Assembly (NCBI RefSeq): GCF_022549215.1
Contig: NZ_JAKZFC010000001.1
Span: 372,001-436,000 of the forward strand
DNA length: 64,000 nucleotides
Direction: 5' to 3'
Origin: Solibacillus palustris
GTDB taxonomy: Bacteria; Bacillota; Bacilli; Bacillales_A; Planococcaceae
The notes beneath the pieces were generated by a model, which saw only the letters and a list, made by a program, of their open reading frames with translations, did no database searches and had not been told where the DNA came from. Made by a program: the position numbers and the translations under genes. Positions 63,308-64,000 of this stretch are shown here, piece by piece. How positions within the stretch are numbered: position 1 is the stretch's first letter; each line of letters opens with the position of its first letter.

Positions 63308-64000
63308 TTGAAGCATAAAAAAATTCATTCAATCCACCTCAAAAAGGAGATATCTCCTCGCTTTATTACCTACTACGGCGTCATTCCTGAACCAAGAATC
63401 GAAAATTTCTTCACTGGTCGTATATGGTCACGTCATAATACACCGTTCCCCCAAGCGATAATCAATACTTATATTACCCAAAATTACTTCGCAAAAAGCC
63501 CAGCCGTCACTACAACCCCAAAGTTAAGGTGCAACCGCTGTTTAAATGAAACTCACCATAAATTTATTTCCTTCCACTGTGCAAAGTGCCAGCAAATTTG
63601 TCATTATTGCCGGCATTGTATTACGATGGGACGCATGTGTAGCTGTGAAGACCTCATTACGTGGGCTGGGCCAAGCTACTTCGTTAAACAAGCATCTCCA
63701 CATTTTACATGGACTGGAACGCTAACATCACAGCAACAAAAAGCAGCACATGCGTTAAATGAAAGCCTTCAGCGAAAACGTAATCATCTTATCCATGCGG
63801 TCTGTGGTGCGGGGAAAACCGAAATTCTATTTGCGGCAATCCACAAAGCGCTCGAACAAAACAAAAGAGTTTGTGTTGCGACGCCACGGACAGATGTTGT
63901 GCTCGAATTATACCCTCGTTTTCTACAAGTTTTTCAAAATATTACGATTCACGCGCTATATGGGGGAGCTGAGCCAAATAGCCAATTTGCGCAGCTTGTT
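63308..64000 (+). CDS. comFA: Competence helicase ComFA (3' end cut by window)
   Basis: 231 codons are present and the frame is still open at the end. TTG 63308 has AGGAGG 8 bases upstream. The N-terminal part carries a four-cysteine zinc module (LRCNRCLNE, HCAKCQQICHYCRHC), and Walker A appears as HAVCGAGKTEILFAAI. It is the ATP-dependent DEAD-type translocase that helps pull single-stranded DNA into the cell during transformation. Position after DegV matches B. subtilis. The following ATPase motifs and any comFB/comFC are outside the window. Confidence 0.93.
   Translation, partial: MKHKKIHSIHLKKEISPRFITYYGVIPEPRIENFFTGRIWSRHNTPFPQAIINTYITQNYFAKSPAVTTTPKLRCNRCLNETHHKFISFHCAKCQQICHYCRHCITMGRMCSCEDLITWAGPSYFVKQASPHFTWTGTLTSQQQKAAHALNESLQRKRNHLIHAVCGAGKTEILFAAIHKALEQNKRVCVATPRTDVVLELYPRFLQVFQNITIHALYGGAEPNSQFAQLV

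Noticed and set aside
63095-63328. Minus-strand ORF with repeated VRF/CDF segments, and similar frames at 25199-25464 and 61847-62041
   Set aside because: These frames are created by translating the phased repeats, whose 20.5-base period does not keep a reading frame. No ribosome binding sites.
1-64000. Prophage or large mobile element covering the surface island
   Set aside because: No integrase, terminase, capsid or attachment duplication was found; genes read as chromosomal surface functions with their own terminators.

Overview
The window is low-GC Gram-positive DNA of a surface-layer-bearing Bacillales. The block tagO - LCP - yvyE - degS - degU - DegV - comFA is the gene order of the Bacillus subtilis tagO/deg/comF region. 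The SLH-domain S-layer gene, the secA2-slaP pair, many SLH-anchored enzymes and the strong AGGAGG ribosome binding sites fit the Planococcaceae (Solibacillus/Lysinibacillus-like) best. That genus-level placement is inference.

Region by region. 1-2.7 kb is a decayed accessory patch: two RadC-type (JAB) remnants flank a broken NUDIX gene and one intact secreted stalk-domain protein. 2.7-8.2 kb is a fatty-acid/acyl-CoA operon (acyl-CoA dehydrogenase, TetR regulator, acyl-CoA synthetase, thiolase, 3-hydroxyacyl-CoA dehydrogenase). It holds a 42-residue membrane ORF tucked between two genes and a stub resembling nitronate monooxygenase. 8.7-21.8 kb is a Wzy-type exopolysaccharide operon: TPR protein, Wzy/ligase-like protein, Wzz-like co-polymerase, 4,6-dehydratase, GT-C-like membrane protein, three glycosyltransferases, Wzx flippase, GalE, 4-reductase-like enzyme and initiating sugar transferase. 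22-51 kb is a large cell-surface island: the S-layer protein, two phosphodiester-glycosidase-domain proteins, an amidase, a CAP-domain protein, three NlpC/P60 enzymes, a glucosaminidase, an S41 protease, stalk-domain proteins and a 1138-residue helical-repeat protein. BrnQ and a TetR regulator are interspersed. 51-54.5 kb encodes SlaP and SecA2, the accessory secretion pair for S-layer proteins. 54.7-64 kb is the conserved housekeeping block from tagO to comFA, with a lipoprotein and a NERD-domain protein added.

How the parts fit. The island encodes the S-layer, many enzymes tethered by SLH domains and the SecA2 route that probably exports some of them. The neighbouring operon makes an exopolysaccharide, and TagO and LCP proteins start and attach secondary wall glycopolymers. 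DegS-DegU is a natural candidate regulator of secreted enzymes. Two candidate sigma-D promoters were found in the surface island.

Most unusual observations: (1) a family of intergenic repeats whose CGCAC or CGAGC cores recur every 20-21 bp, two helical turns, at five loci; (2) a strongly structured leader of about 220 nt behind a sigma-D-like promoter, upstream of the helical-repeat protein; (3) a composite intergenic element of two terminal hairpins and a conserved core, present twice; (4) the 42-residue membrane ORF overlapping both neighbours; (5) a decayed RadC/NUDIX patch. No rRNA, tRNA, CRISPR array or intact insertion sequence was seen.
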